Assembly: GCA_013151935.1 (NCBI GenBank)
Contig: JAADHI010000023.1
Coordinates: 1-54,082, forward strand
DNA: 54,082 bases
Source of the DNA: Candidatus Manganitrophaceae bacterium
GTDB taxonomy: Bacteria; Nitrospirota; Nitrospiria; SBBL01; JAADHI01
Reading direction: 5' to 3'
Made by a program: the position numbers and the translations under genes. Position 1 is the first letter of the stretch. Every line of letters starts with the position of its first letter. The notes under the pieces were generated by a model. That model had not been told where the DNA came from, made no database searches, and worked only from the letters and a program-made list of their open reading frames with translations. Shown here one piece after another: positions 25,786-35,516 of the stretch.

Positions 25786-26961
25786 ATGAGACTCAACGCA
25801 CGACATTTTTATCCCATTTTTTTGATCGTCCTTGGACTCTCTCTTTTTTCTGATTTCCCATCTGGTCTAGCCCCTTCGGCGCAAGCCGCCTCCCCCCATG
25901 AACTTCACGCAAAGCGGGATCAGAAAGCACTAAAACCCAGTATCATTCAAAATATTCGGCACTCAAACAACAGAAAAAATACACGTGTTGTCATTGATTT
26001 AACTCGAAGTGTCTCCTACACCGTGACACGTGATCCCTCCTCACAAACCCTCCTGGTTAAGCTGGAAAAATCAGTGCTCGGAAAGGCCCTACGACGGAAA
26101 CCCGCTTTGACCGTCACGAGCAACACACTACAAACAATCGAAACGACACAAAAGGGTGCGGAGACCGTTTACATCGCCCTGCGCTACAAACAATTGGGTT
26201 CACATAAACATCTGATTTTGGATCACCCCAATCGTCTTGTCATTGATCTTTATCCACCCACAAAACCGCTTGCGGCCTTCACCATTAAAACCATTGTCAT
26301 CGACCCCGGACACGGTGGAAAAGATCCGGGCGCCAGAAGCCGGAGTGGCTTAAAGGAAAAAGATATCGCGCTGGATATTTCAAAGCGCTTAAAAAAGCTG
26401 CTTGAAAACCGACTCAAAAAGAAAGTCATTATGACGCGTGACCGAGACGTCTTTATCAGCCTCAAAAAACGCACCGAAATCGCCAATAGAAACAAGGCCG
26501 ACCTCTTCATCTCCGTGCACATCAATGCCAGTACCTCCCGCAGATTAAAAGGAATCGAAATCTATTTACTCGGTCGGCCCTCTGATAAACGCGCTCTGGC
26601 CCTTGCCGCACGTGAAAATGCAGAAACCCATAAAGGCGTCATCGACTTTGAAAAAATGATTTTAAATGACTTAGAACGTGATTTCACAAAAAATGCCTCA
26701 CTCGAACTCGCACATTTTACAAACAATGCAATCAAAAAAAACCTCATCTCAAAATACCCCACCAAGGCTTTAGGCGTAAAACGTGCGCCTTTTTATGTGC
26801 TCAACCACACGGATATGCCCGCAATTTTGGCCGAAATTTCTTTTCTCAGCAACCGAAAAGAAGAAAAGCGCCTCCGCAGCTCCAAATACCGACAAGAGGC
26901 CGCAGAAGCCCTTTTAAAAGGCATACAAGGCTACATCCGCTCCGTAGAAGCTGCTTCTTAA
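25786..26961 (+). CDS. amiC: N-acetylmuramoyl-L-alanine amidase with AMIN domain (AmiC-like)
   Basis: A 391-aa periplasmic enzyme that cuts the amide bond between MurNAc and the peptide stem, splitting septal peptidoglycan. The signal peptide ends near residue 35 (SAQAAS). The AMIN domain (about 55-150) directs such enzymes to the septum, and the Amidase_3 domain (about 165-388) follows. Zinc ligands and the catalytic Glu are visible in IDPGHGG, LKEKDIALD, ISVHINAS and LAEISFLSN. No Shine-Dalgarno precedes the ATG, in line with the very short predicted leader. truA follows after 12 bases. AmiA/B/C cannot be told apart by motif; the AMIN domain favours AmiB/AmiC type. Confidence 0.92.
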   Translation: MRLNARHFYPIFLIVLGLSLFSDFPSGLAPSAQAASPHELHAKRDQKALKPSIIQNIRHSNNRKNTRVVIDLTRSVSYTVTRDPSSQTLLVKLEKSVLGKALRRKPALTVTSNTLQTIETTQKGAETVYIALRYKQLGSHKHLILDHPNRLVIDLYPPTKPLAAFTIKTIVIDPGHGGKDPGARSRSGLKEKDIALDISKRLKKLLENRLKKKVIMTRDRDVFISLKKRTEIANRNKADLFISVHINASTSRRLKGIEIYLLGRPSDKRALALAARENAETHKGVIDFEKMILNDLERDFTKNASLELAHFTNNAIKKNLISKYPTKALGVKRAPFYVLNHTDMPAILAEISFLSNRKEEKRLRSSKYRQEAAEALLKGIQGYIRSVEAAS

Positions 26962-26973
26962 GGACATTTCTAA

Positions 26974-27708
26974 TTGACCCGTGTTAAATTAAGCCTCGCC
27001 TATGATGGCAGTGCCTATCACGGCTGGCAGAAACAACCTCAGCAAGACAGCATTCAAGGTGAACTCGAAAACGCGTTGCAACAACTGACACAAACAGTCG
27101 TCCCCATTACAGGCGCAGGCCGCACCGATGCAGGAGTACACGCCTTGGGCCAAAGCGCGCATTTTGACACAAATATGTCCCTTTCCCCCGCACGCTGGGT
27201 ACGGGCGCTTAATGCCCTTCTGCCTAAAGATATTGCCGTCAATCGCGCCGAGATTGTGGACGATAATTTTCATGCACGATTTTCAGCCATCTCAAAAACA
27301 TATCGTTACCAAATCTTAAATGCAACGGAACATGCCCCTTTGAGTCGCCGTCACAGAGTTCATATCCACTACGATCTCAAGCTACAAAAAATGCGAGCGG
27401 CGGCAAAAGCATTGAGTGGATTGCACTGTTTCACTTCTTTTTGTGCCGCAGGCTCAGTCGTGCCGGATCACAACATTGATTTGCATTACATTAAAATTCA
27501 GAAAGCGGGCGATGAAATCAACATGACCCTCAGTGCACGGCGATTTTTAAAATACATGGTGCGTAATATCGTAGGATTTTTAATCGAGGTGGGACGCGGA
27601 AAACGCAGCCCTAACGAAATTCAAGATATCTTCAATGCCTTAGATCGCAAGGCCGCAGGGCCGACGGCCCCAGCGCATGGACTCATTTTAGTAGAAGTGA
27701 AGTATTAA
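26974..27708 (+). CDS. truA: tRNA pseudouridine(38-40) synthase
   Basis: A 244-aa enzyme that makes pseudouridine at tRNA positions 38-40. The catalytic Asp is in GAGRTDAGVHALGQ (Asp52), and further family blocks are RYQILN, FTSFCAAGS and FLKYMVRNIVGFLIEVGRGK. The start is a TTG at 26974, giving the usual N-terminus (TRVKLSLAYDGSAYHGWQKQ), with AAGGA 10-14 bases upstream, overlapping the end of the amidase gene. Confidence 0.96.
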   Translation: MTRVKLSLAYDGSAYHGWQKQPQQDSIQGELENALQQLTQTVVPITGAGRTDAGVHALGQSAHFDTNMSLSPARWVRALNALLPKDIAVNRAEIVDDNFHARFSAISKTYRYQILNATEHAPLSRRHRVHIHYDLKLQKMRAAAKALSGLHCFTSFCAAGSVVPDHNIDLHYIKIQKAGDEINMTLSARRFLKYMVRNIVGFLIEVGRGKRSPNEIQDIFNALDRKAAGPTAPAHGLILVEVKY

Positions 27709-27715
27709 ATTATGG

Positions 27716-27735
27716 ATTCCCGCCTTTGCGGGAAT
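27716..27735. repeat. Short hairpin repeat
   Basis: A perfect 8-bp inverted repeat ATTCCCGC-CTTT-GCGGGAAT directly after truA, followed by GACGG. I recognise this as a very common dispersed palindrome in proteobacterial genomes. No T-run follows, so a terminator role is uncertain. Confidence 0.6.
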
Positions 27736-27769
27736 GACGGCGGTCTCCCTCGAAGAAAAGGAATAAAAA

Positions 27770-28357
27770 ATGCACGAAATATTGAATAAAAATGTTTATC
27801 TCGTCAAAGAACATCTTGGTCTATTCAAGGCCGCAAACAACTACGATATTTACGATCCTCAAACAGGTGAGATCATCATGGAGTGTCGCGAAGCAGGTTT
27901 AGGCATCGTTACAAAATTATTGCGCTTCACCGACTACAAACGGATGACTCCTTTTGATGTGCAAATTAAAACCCCAGAGGGCAAGCAGATCGTTCGCATT
28001 ACCCGAGGTATTTCTATTTTTCTCTCAAAGGTCACGGTCTTAAATGAAAACAATCAGGTTATCGGAGGATTCAAACAAAAGCTCTTCTCGATTGGCGGAT
28101 CATTCAGCGTGCTTGATGCCTATGACCACCCCGTTTGTATGCTACAGGGAAAGTGGACGGGCTGGGACTTCAAGTTTATGCAAGGCGAAACAGAACTTGC
28201 CCACGTCTCAAAAGAGTGGGCCGGTATCGGCCAGGAGCTCTTTACCAGCGCCGATAACTACGCACTCAAAATATCCGAATCCGTTCCTAAAGACGATGCC
28301 GTTCGACAACTGATTCTGGCCGCAGTCATGTGTATCGACATGGTATTGAAGGAGTAA
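27770..28357 (+). CDS. LURP-one-related / scramblase-like protein
   Basis: A 195-aa protein with the LURP-one (scramblase-like) pattern: NVYLVKEHLGLFKAANNYDI, repeated beta-strands with FSIGGSFSVLDAYDHPVCML and a WTGWDFKF block in the middle, and a C-terminal hydrophobic helix (VRQLILAAVMCIDMVL) typical of the Tubby/LURP-one fold. Bacterial members have no settled function. An AAAGGAA ribosome binding site lies before the ATG. It is preceded by the hairpin repeat and followed by a 179-base gap with a 7-bp hairpin (28381-28406). Confidence 0.75.
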   Translation: MHEILNKNVYLVKEHLGLFKAANNYDIYDPQTGEIIMECREAGLGIVTKLLRFTDYKRMTPFDVQIKTPEGKQIVRITRGISIFLSKVTVLNENNQVIGGFKQKLFSIGGSFSVLDAYDHPVCMLQGKWTGWDFKFMQGETELAHVSKEWAGIGQELFTSADNYALKISESVPKDDAVRQLILAAVMCIDMVLKE

Positions 28358-28493
28358 GCTTTGTTAAGGCACCTTTTTTATAGGCCCCCTCACCTGAATG
28401 GGCCTAAGAAGAGAACATCCATAAACGTTTGAAAATACGAATAAAAGAGATGAAGCATCCGCATCATCCCGCGTCAATTTCCAGCCACTTAAA

Positions 28494-28522
28494 TTGACTT
28501 TCAAAAAAAAAACTGCTAGCTT
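28494..28522 (+). promoter_or_regulatory. Sigma-70-type promoter of ald, very short leader
   Basis: TTGACT (28494-28499), 17-base A-rich spacer, TAGCTT (28517-28522). The predicted start near 28529 leaves about 8 bases before the ATG at 28537, with no Shine-Dalgarno sequence. Confidence 0.45.
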
Positions 28523-28536
28523 GCCATCCCATCAAA

Positions 28537-29634
28537 ATGATTATTGGCATCCCAAAAGAAATTAAAGATCAAGAATTTCGTATCGGCATCACCCCAGTGG
28601 GCGTCGCCGCGCTTTGTCAAGAGGGACATACCCTTATCCTTGAGTCAGGTGCGGGAGAAGGCAGCGATCTTTCTGATACAGACTACCAAAACAAGGGTGC
28701 AGAAATTGCGTCTTCAAAGCGTGCCCTTTTTCAAAATGCCGAAATGATTATTAAGGTCAAAGAGCCTCTGCCAGAGGAATTTGAATTGTTTCATGCCAAA
28801 CAAATCCTCTTGACCTATCTTCATCTTGCTGCAGATCGAACCTTGCTCAATTTTTTGTTGGAAAAAAAGATCACAGCAATTGCCTATGAAACGATTGAAT
28901 CAGAGGGTGGCAAACGACCCTTGCTCAAACCCATGAGCGAAGTAGCAGGTCGCATGTCTGTTTTACTCGGCGCACGTTTTTTAACAAAAACCGAAGGGGG
29001 CTGTGGTGTACTGCTCTCAGGGGTCGCCGGAGTCGAAAAGGGCAAAGTAACAGTCATTGGTGGGGGCATCGTTGGGAAAAATGCCGCACAGGTGGCCTTG
29101 GCCTTAGGCGCAGAAGTGACCATTTTTGAAGAAAACTCGGCACAACGCTCTTATTTAGACGATCATTTTAAAGGGGCAGTGGTGACGCTGCCACCCTATC
29201 CCGACATGCTTGCGACATCACTCAAAAACAGTCACTTGGTGATTGGCGCTGTATCGGTAACGGGTAATAAAGCCCCTCACCTGGTCACCCGAAAAATGAT
29301 TTCGGAGATGCGCAAGGGTTCCGTCGTCGTGGATGTCGCAATTGACCAAGGGGGATGTTTTGAAACCGCTCGAAAAACATCTCACTCAGACCCGGTCTAT
29401 GTGGTCGATGATGTGATCCACTATTGTGTGGCCAATATTCCAGGCGTTGTGCCTAAAACGGCCACTTTTGCACTCTCAAACGAAACATTTCCCTATATTC
29501 AAAAAATTGCCTCACTGGGTTTTGAAGCTGCGACGGCATCGGATCCTGGCCTCAAAAAAGGCGTCAATGTGCATGCAGGGAAGATTACCTATTCAGCAGT
29601 TGCGGAAGCATTTAACTTAGCCATGGAATCATAG
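28537..29634 (+). CDS. ald: Alanine dehydrogenase
   Basis: A 365-aa NAD-dependent enzyme that interconverts L-alanine and pyruvate plus ammonia. It begins [20 protein letters not shown]. The substrate-binding Arg15/Lys75-type residues ([19 protein letters not shown]) and the catalytic His ([10 protein letters not shown]) are present. The NAD-binding turn is [20 protein letters not shown], and the signature [12 protein letters not shown] is intact. The stop lies 3 bases before tRNA-Pro. Confidence 0.95.
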   Translation: MIIGIPKEIKDQEFRIGITPVGVAALCQEGHTLILESGAGEGSDLSDTDYQNKGAEIASSKRALFQNAEMIIKVKEPLPEEFELFHAKQILLTYLHLAADRTLLNFLLEKKITAIAYETIESEGGKRPLLKPMSEVAGRMSVLLGARFLTKTEGGCGVLLSGVAGVEKGKVTVIGGGIVGKNAAQVALALGAEVTIFEENSAQRSYLDDHFKGAVVTLPPYPDMLATSLKNSHLVIGAVSVTGNKAPHLVTRKMISEMRKGSVVVDVAIDQGGCFETARKTSHSDPVYVVDDVIHYCVANIPGVVPKTATFALSNETFPYIQKIASLGFEAATASDPGLKKGVNVHAGKITYSAVAEAFNLAMES

Positions 29635-29637
29635 AGT

Positions 29638-29714
<77 letters not shown>

Positions 29715-29725
29715 GGATTCACTGT

Positions 29726-30022
29726 ATGAATAATCAATGTGAGCAACATAAAATCTCATCCGCCCACCTCTTGGTCAGCGGACAAGTCCAGGGTGTCGGA
29801 TTTCGGAAATTCAGTCAGGCCTCTGCCCTGAAGCTGCAACTCTCCGGCACCGTAAGAAACTTGGCCGATGGTCGGGTAGAGCTAAGGGTCGAGGGAGAAT
29901 CAAAAAAAATAGTCGCCCTCATCCAGCAACTTGAGCAAGGACCGAGTCGCTCAGAAGTTAAAAGCGTGGATGTCTCTTGGGAATCCGCAGTAAAGGGATA
30001 TCCCATTTTTTCAATTATGTAA
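29726..30022 (+). CDS. acyP: Acylphosphatase
   Basis: A 98-aa small cytosolic enzyme that hydrolyses acylphosphates. The phosphate-binding loop is [12 protein letters not shown] (with the catalytic Arg), and the catalytic Asn is in [11 protein letters not shown]. The ATG lies 11 bases after the tRNA CCA end, so tRNA processing could generate the 5' end of its mRNA. There is no strong ribosome binding site; GGA follows the CCA directly. Confidence 0.93.
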   Translation: MNNQCEQHKISSAHLLVSGQVQGVGFRKFSQASALKLQLSGTVRNLADGRVELRVEGESKKIVALIQQLEQGPSRSEVKSVDVSWESAVKGYPIFSIM

Positions 30023-30042
30023 TCGCACCGCAAAGAGAGAGA

Positions 30043-30072
30043 TTGCCCCGAGCGTCTCCAATACGCTACAAT
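30043..30072 (+). promoter_or_regulatory. Promoter of the RpoS-like sigma factor gene
   Basis: TTGCCC (30043-30048), 18-base spacer, TACAAT (30067-30072). Leader of about 36 bases. Confidence 0.5.
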
Positions 30073-30114
30073 GACAACCCACAGCAGGATCGCCCCTCAT
30101 TTTGAGATAAAAAA

Positions 30115-31092
30115 ATGGACAGTGAATGGGTTCAAGAAAACGGACTTGAAGAGGAAAGTGCCGGAGGCAGCAGCACGACTTCGGAAGAAACCTTTCCAAA
30201 CTTAGACTCAGAGAACACCCAGGAAGAACCTAGCCCGGAAACAAAAGAACAACAAGAACAACCTGCCGGGGACGCCGTAAAATCCTACCTCAGAAATATT
30301 CGGCGCTCCAAACTCCTGACCTTCAAAGATGAAGTCGAGCTGGCCAAACGTATTTTAAAGGGCGATGAGTCGGCGCGGCAGCGCATGATCGAATCTAACC
30401 TCCGTCTTGTTGTGAGTATCGGAAAACGCTACTTAAACAGGGGCCTCCCTTTCTCAGACATCATTGAAGAAGGCAATATTGGACTCATCAAGGCCGTCGA
30501 AAAATACAATCACGAAAAGGGCTTCCGTTTTTCAACCTATGCCTCCTGGTGGATTCGACAATCCATTGAACGGGCCATTATCAATCAAGGTAAACTCATT
30601 CGTTTGCCGGTACACGTTGTTGAACGGGTCAATAACTATCTTGGACATTTAGACGACCTCGTACAAGAACTGGGGCGTGAGCCCGAAGTCATCGAAATTT
30701 CAAAAAAAATGAAAATGAAGGAAAAGGATATTGATGGTATTCAGCGACTCATGCGCAAAACCTATTCCTTGGACAGCCCCATCGCAAGCGGGAAAACCAT
30801 CTCACTCAAAGACGTCATCGAAGACACCAATCAAGTCTCCCCCGCAGCACGTGCCGAAGGGGTTCAGCGACGCGAAGGACTCACAAACTGGCTGGCCCTA
30901 CTCAACCCCAATGAACGAAAAGTGATTGTGCTTCGATTTGGCTTACAGGGCGATGAACCCAATACCCTGGAGCAAATCGGAAAAGTTTTTGGTTTGACCC
31001 GTGAGCGGGTCCGTCAAATCGAAGCCGTCGCCCTCCGAAAACTACGCAACATCATCTCGGAAAAATCGATTAAGGCTGATGAAATCCTTTAA
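30115..31092 (+). CDS. rpoS: RNA polymerase sigma factor, RpoS-like
   Basis: A 325-aa sigma-70-family factor. After a ~50-residue acidic, Ser/Gln-rich N-terminal tail come region 1.2 ([17 protein letters not shown]), region 2 ([56 protein letters not shown]), region 3 ([14 protein letters not shown]) and region 4 with HTH ([27 protein letters not shown]). Length and the short region 1 fit a stationary-phase (RpoS/group 2) sigma rather than RpoD. It follows acyP by about 90 bases and has its own promoter. Confidence 0.88.
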   Translation: MDSEWVQENGLEEESAGGSSTTSEETFPNLDSENTQEEPSPETKEQQEQPAGDAVKSYLRNIRRSKLLTFKDEVELAKRILKGDESARQRMIESNLRLVVSIGKRYLNRGLPFSDIIEEGNIGLIKAVEKYNHEKGFRFSTYASWWIRQSIERAIINQGKLIRLPVHVVERVNNYLGHLDDLVQELGREPEVIEISKKMKMKEKDIDGIQRLMRKTYSLDSPIASGKTISLKDVIEDTNQVSPAARAEGVQRREGLTNWLALLNPNERKVIVLRFGLQGDEPNTLEQIGKVFGLTRERVRQIEAVALRKLRNIISEKSIKADEIL

Positions 31093-31164
31093 GAGGATAT
31101 CCCTTTTTCAGGCATTTTTTCCTGATGACCTCTCTTTCACTCTCTTCATTTAAGGAGATCCGTT

Positions 31165-31680
31165 TTGGATTTAAAATCAAAAATCCGTGCTGTGCCTGAT
31201 TTTCCCAAACCAGGCATTCTCTTTTATGACATCACAACCCTTTTGGCTGATCCTGAGGCTTTCCGTGTGGTCATTGACCGCCTTGCTGCGCCTTATGCCA
31301 AACAAAAAATTGATAAAATCGTGGGAATTGAATCACGTGGTTTCATTTTTGGTGCGCCTTTAGCAGAACGTCTCAGTATCGGCTTTGTGCCCGTGCGAAA
31401 ACCCGGGAAACTACCCGCAGACTTTATTGAAGAATCATACGATCTTGAATACGGCTCCAATACACTTTGTATTCACAAAGATGCTGTTTCTTCGGGTGAA
31501 CGTGTGCTCGTCATAGATGACCTGCTCGCAACGGGTGGCACGATGGCAGCCACAGCAAAACTCATCCAGCGGCTTGAGGGTGAGATTGTCGCGCTTGCCT
31601 GTGTCATTGAATTACTTTTTTTAAACGGCAGAGAAAAACTAAAATCACATCCTGTTTTTTCTGTGCTGACCTACGACTAG
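31165..31680 (+). CDS. apt: Adenine phosphoribosyltransferase
   Basis: A 171-aa purine salvage enzyme that makes AMP from adenine and PRPP. The start is a TTG at 31165 with AAGGAG (31152-31157) upstream; the N-terminus DLKSKIRAVPDFPKPGILFYDIT is typical. The PRPP motif VLVIDDLLATGGTM and the flexible-loop/adenine segment FVPVRKPGKLP are present. Confidence 0.95.
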   Translation: MDLKSKIRAVPDFPKPGILFYDITTLLADPEAFRVVIDRLAAPYAKQKIDKIVGIESRGFIFGAPLAERLSIGFVPVRKPGKLPADFIEESYDLEYGSNTLCIHKDAVSSGERVLVIDDLLATGGTMAATAKLIQRLEGEIVALACVIELLFLNGREKLKSHPVFSVLTYD

Positions 31681-31691
31681 AAAGGGAGGCA

Positions 31692-31907
31692 ATGATGCTT
31701 AAAACAATCCTCAATATTGAGGGCATGACCTGTGATCACTGTGTGAGCAGTGTGACAAAAATATTAGAAAATTTCTCTGGCGTCACGGAAGTCACCGTGA
31801 GTTTAGCGGAAAACACCGCAACCGTTTCTTATGATGAACTCAAAACAACACCCTCTGAAATGTCAAAAGCGATCGAAAACGACGGATACACCGTTAAAAA
31901 CCGATAA
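31692..31907 (+). CDS. Heavy-metal-associated (HMA) domain protein, copper-chaperone-like
   Basis: A 71-aa single HMA domain with the metal site GMTCDHCVSSV, as in CopZ. It would carry Cu(I) or a similar ion. GGGAGG precedes ATGATG; the second ATG is an equally possible start. No P-type ATPase is in the window, so its partner is elsewhere. It is 11 bases after apt. Confidence 0.88.
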   Translation: MMLKTILNIEGMTCDHCVSSVTKILENFSGVTEVTVSLAENTATVSYDELKTTPSEMSKAIENDGYTVKNR

Positions 31908-31956
31908 ACCCTCGGAAGTTCCCCCTCCCTCTTCATCGAGAGCATCTCCTAAAGGC

Positions 31957-31985
31957 TTGACGATTTCCCCTCATCGTCCTAAAAT
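31957..31985 (+). promoter_or_regulatory. dnaE promoter producing a leaderless mRNA
   Basis: TTGACG (31957-31962), exactly 17 bases, TAAAAT (31980-31985). Six bases separate the -10 from the ATG at 31992, so the standard start distance puts +1 on the A of the ATG. Confidence 0.65.
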
Positions 31986-31991
31986 ACCCGC

Positions 31992-34900
31992 ATGTTACAA
32001 CAGGAATTTGTTCACCTTCATCTCCACACCGAATACAGCTTGCTCGACGGGGCCAATCGGGTCTCCCCCCTCATCTCCTCCGCAAAAAACTTTAACATGC
32101 CCGCGCTTGCGATTACGGATCATGGCAATCTTTTCGGAGCGATTGAGTTTTATCAAAAGGCAAAAAAAGGGGGCGTAAAACCCATTATTGGCTGCGAAGC
32201 CTATCTCGCCCCCCGAAGCCGTTTTGACAAACAAGGACACGGCGCAAATTCGGATGACTATAATACCGCCATCGCCTCAAACCCTTATTATCACCTGATT
32301 TTATTGGCCTCCAATCTCACAGGCTACAAAAACCTGATGAAACTGGTTTCTCTGGCCAACTTGGAAGGATTTTATTACAAACCCCGAATCGACAAAGAGA
32401 TATTAGAACAACATGCTGAGGGTTTAATCGGGCTTTCCGGCTGTCTGCGTGGGGAAATCCCTTATTTGCTGGCACGAGATATGGAAAAAGAGGCTTATGA
32501 CGCGGCCGATGACTACCAGCGTATCTTTGGAAAAGAAAACTTTTTCATTGAGATTCAAGACAATGGGCTTGATCTGCAAGTGAATGTAAATCGCAAACTC
32601 GTGGATCTCGCGGGAAAAAAAAGCATCCGCATTGTCGCCACAAATGACTGTCATTACCTGCACAAAGAAGATGCACATGCCCACGATATCATGCTCTGTC
32701 TTCAGACCGGAAAAACGGTCAACATGCCCAACCGTATGCGCTTTGAAACAAAAGAACTGTATTTAAAGTCGGGCGAAGAAATGGCAAAAGCCTTTTCCGA
32801 AATTCCGCATTCCATCACAAACACCCTGCGTATTGCGGACATGGTGGATTTGGATCTCACCTTTGGCAAGGCGCATATGCCCAATTATCAACCGCCAGCG
32901 GGCATGACCCTTGAAGCCTACTTGGGGGAGCTGAGCGAAAAAGGACTCACTCAGCGTTTGCAGCAATTGAACGGAAGCGCAGCATCGCAACGCCCTTTGT
33001 ACGAGACGCGCCTCAAATACGAACTCGACATTATCAACCAGATGGGGTATCCGGGTTATTTTTTGATTGTCTGGGACATCATTAATTATGCACGCCAGAG
33101 TCGTATTCCTGTTGGCCCTGGTCGCGGGTCAGCCGCAGGAAGCCTTGTGGCTTATGCCTTGCGTATTACGGATATTGACCCGATTTCCAATGGTTTGATC
33201 TTTGAGCGGTTTTTAAATCCAGAGCGAGTGTCCCTGCCGGATATTGACATGGATTTCTGCATGGATAGACGTGAAGAGGTCATGCGTTATGTCACCCAAA
33301 AATACGGACAGGATCATGTCTGTCAGATCATTACCTTTGGCACGATGGCGGCAAAAGGGGCTTTGCGTGATGTGGGACGGGTACTTGAAGTACCTTACGC
33401 CGATGTTGATCGGCTCGCAAAACTTGTCCCCAATACGCTGAACATCACACTGGATGAAGCACTTGCACAAGAACCCAAGTTTGAAGAAGAAAAAAGGAAC
33501 AATCCAAAAATAATTGAGTTGATCGACCTCGCCAAACAATTAGAGGGCCTTTCCCGTCACGCCTCAACCCATGCGGCAGGTGTCGTGATCTCCAACGGAC
33601 CGCTAACCGATCATGTGCCACTTTACCGAGGCAGCAAAGGTGAAACGGTCACACAATATCCCATGGGTGATATTGAGAAGATTGGATTGATTAAGTTTGA
33701 TTTTTTGGGTTTGCGTACCCTGACGGTCATTGATATGGCACTCAAAATGATCAATAAAAAGCGTGCCGATACAGGCACAGGAGAAATCGCACTTGAGGCT
33801 TCAGCGATTCCCCTGAACAATTCAGAGACCTATCAACTCCTGGGTTCCGGGGAGACGACGGGCATCTTTCAATTGGAAAGTCCGGGCATGCGTGACTTGC
33901 TGACCAAGATGCAACCTGAAAATTTTGCAGATGTCACGGCTATTTTGGCGCTTTATCGTCCTGGCCCCATTGGCAGTGGCATGGTCGATGATTTTATCAA
34001 AAGAAAACAGGGTAAAAAGAAGATTAAATACGACCATCCCAAACTTGCAGATATTCTCAAAGAAACCTATGGCGTCATCGTTTATCAAGAGCAGGTCATG
34101 AAAATTGCAAACGTCATGGCCGGGTTTTCATTGGGAGAAGCCGACTTGCTGCGTCGCGCGATGGGCAAAAAAAAGGTCGAAGAAATGGCCGCTCAGAAGG
34201 TACTTTTTATCGAGCGGGCCGTAGCCCTCAAGGTCACGGCGGCAAAGGCCGAAAAAGTTTTTGACCTGATGGAGTACTTTGCAGGCTACGGTTTTAACAA
34301 ATCGCATTCTGCGGCTTACGCGCTCATCACCTTTCAAACCGCCTATCTGAAACACCATCATCCCGCCGAATTTATGGCCGCCCTACTCTCCTGTGAAATG
34401 GGAAATTCAGACAAAGTGGTAAACTATATTACCGAATGTCGCCGTATGGACATTAAAATCTTGCCGCCCGATGTGAATGAAAGTGAAAAAGGATTCACGG
34501 TCGTGCCAGGAGGCATCCGTTTTGGTTTGGCCGCGATAAAGAATGTCGGCGGGGCTGCTGTAGACTCTATTTTGGAAGTCCGCGCAGAAAGTGGTCATTT
34601 TTCGACCTTGTTTGATTTTTGTCGCAAAATTGATTTGCGCCGAACAAACAAACGCGTGATTGAGGCTTTGATCAAATGTGGTGCCTTTGATGCATCAAAG
34701 GCAAAACGCTCGGCATTGACTGAGGTGATGGAACAGGCAATGGCCTTGGCCCTTTTGCATAAAAAAGAGATTGATAGCGGTCAATTGTCTATTTTTGGGG
34801 GAGGAACATCGTCCGAGCCTCTTGATCCGCCGCTTCCAGAAATAAAGGAGTGGGACGACCAAGAAATTGCCAAACTTGAAAAAGAAGCCATTGGGTTTTA

Positions 34901-35492
34901 CATCACCACACATCCATTAAGTCCTTACGAAGACTTAATGAAAAAGCGTTCTGTGACAAAGAGTGACGCACTTTCCGCCGTAACGGATGATCGAGAGGTG
35001 CGCATTTGTGGCATGGTCATTCAAAAACGTGTGGCAACCACAAAACGCGGTGACAAGATGGCCTACCTACGGATTGAAGATCTGGTCGGGAGTGTTGAGG
35101 TCATTGTTTTTCCCGAACTTTATCGTTCGTCCGCCTCATTATTTGATCAGGATGTGCCCTTACTGATTACCGGGACTTTGGATCAGGGCGATCGAGGTCT
35201 TAAACTCAAAGCCACGATCGTTTTGCCCTTAGAAAAGAAAAAAATGCTGACCATTCTGCTTTTGGAGACACAGGTCATTCCTGGTGACATCCCGCGTTTA
35301 AAGACGCTTTTGGAGCAATTTACTGGAAATCTACCTGTTTTTCTAAAGATACGGCTTGCAGATAGCACACGATTTACGACAGAATCAACGATTGCCCTTG
35401 ATTCCCGTCTCAAAGTAGACAGCTCGGACGAACTAAAAACCGAACTGAGAAAAATGTTCGGTCAAGATGCTGCGGTTTTTGAAGGTTGTTAG
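31992..35492 (+). CDS. dnaE: DNA polymerase III alpha subunit
   Basis: An 1166-aa replicative polymerase. The PHP domain is at about 1-280 (FVHLHLHTEYSLLDG), then the C-family polymerase palm with catalytic aspartates in SLPDIDMDFCMDRREEV (about residues 415-425) and PVGPGRGSAAGSLVAYAL. The fingers contain GAFDASKAKR-type helix-hairpin-helix sequence, and an OB fold at about 990-1075 (VRICGMVIQKRVATTKRGDKMAY) precedes the tau-binding C-terminal part. The N-terminus fits the family exactly, so the ATG at 31992 is secure. There is no Shine-Dalgarno, matching the predicted leaderless transcript. accA follows after 24 bases, a common neighbour of dnaE. Confidence 0.97.
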   Translation: MLQQEFVHLHLHTEYSLLDGANRVSPLISSAKNFNMPALAITDHGNLFGAIEFYQKAKKGGVKPIIGCEAYLAPRSRFDKQGHGANSDDYNTAIASNPYYHLILLASNLTGYKNLMKLVSLANLEGFYYKPRIDKEILEQHAEGLIGLSGCLRGEIPYLLARDMEKEAYDAADDYQRIFGKENFFIEIQDNGLDLQVNVNRKLVDLAGKKSIRIVATNDCHYLHKEDAHAHDIMLCLQTGKTVNMPNRMRFETKELYLKSGEEMAKAFSEIPHSITNTLRIADMVDLDLTFGKAHMPNYQPPAGMTLEAYLGELSEKGLTQRLQQLNGSAASQRPLYETRLKYELDIINQMGYPGYFLIVWDIINYARQSRIPVGPGRGSAAGSLVAYALRITDIDPISNGLIFERFLNPERVSLPDIDMDFCMDRREEVMRYVTQKYGQDHVCQIITFGTMAAKGALRDVGRVLEVPYADVDRLAKLVPNTLNITLDEALAQEPKFEEEKRNNPKIIELIDLAKQLEGLSRHASTHAAGVVISNGPLTDHVPLYRGSKGETVTQYPMGDIEKIGLIKFDFLGLRTLTVIDMALKMINKKRADTGTGEIALEASAIPLNNSETYQLLGSGETTGIFQLESPGMRDLLTKMQPENFADVTAILALYRPGPIGSGMVDDFIKRKQGKKKIKYDHPKLADILKETYGVIVYQEQVMKIANVMAGFSLGEADLLRRAMGKKKVEEMAAQKVLFIERAVALKVTAAKAEKVFDLMEYFAGYGFNKSHSAAYALITFQTAYLKHHHPAEFMAALLSCEMGNSDKVVNYITECRRMDIKILPPDVNESEKGFTVVPGGIRFGLAAIKNVGGAAVDSILEVRAESGHFSTLFDFCRKIDLRRTNKRVIEALIKCGAFDASKAKRSALTEVMEQAMALALLHKKEIDSGQLSIFGGGTSSEPLDPPLPEIKEWDDQEIAKLEKEAIGFYITTHPLSPYEDLMKKRSVTKSDALSAVTDDREVRICGMVIQKRVATTKRGDKMAYLRIEDLVGSVEVIVFPELYRSSASLFDQDVPLLITGTLDQGDRGLKLKATIVLPLEKKKMLTILLLETQVIPGDIPRLKTLLEQFTGNLPVFLKIRLADSTRFTTESTIALDSRLKVDSSDELKTELRKMFGQDAAVFEGC

Positions 35493-35516
35493 TGCAGTGT
35501 TTCTTTTGAGGTTCCC

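Noticed and set aside
28381-28406. Hairpin TAGGCCC/GGGCCTA as a terminator before ald
   Set aside because: The T-run is on the wrong side for either strand, so it is not a classical terminator.
31098-31130. Weak TCAGG/CCTGA hairpin after the sigma factor gene
   Set aside because: Only 5 bp and no proper T-run following; not reliable as a terminator.
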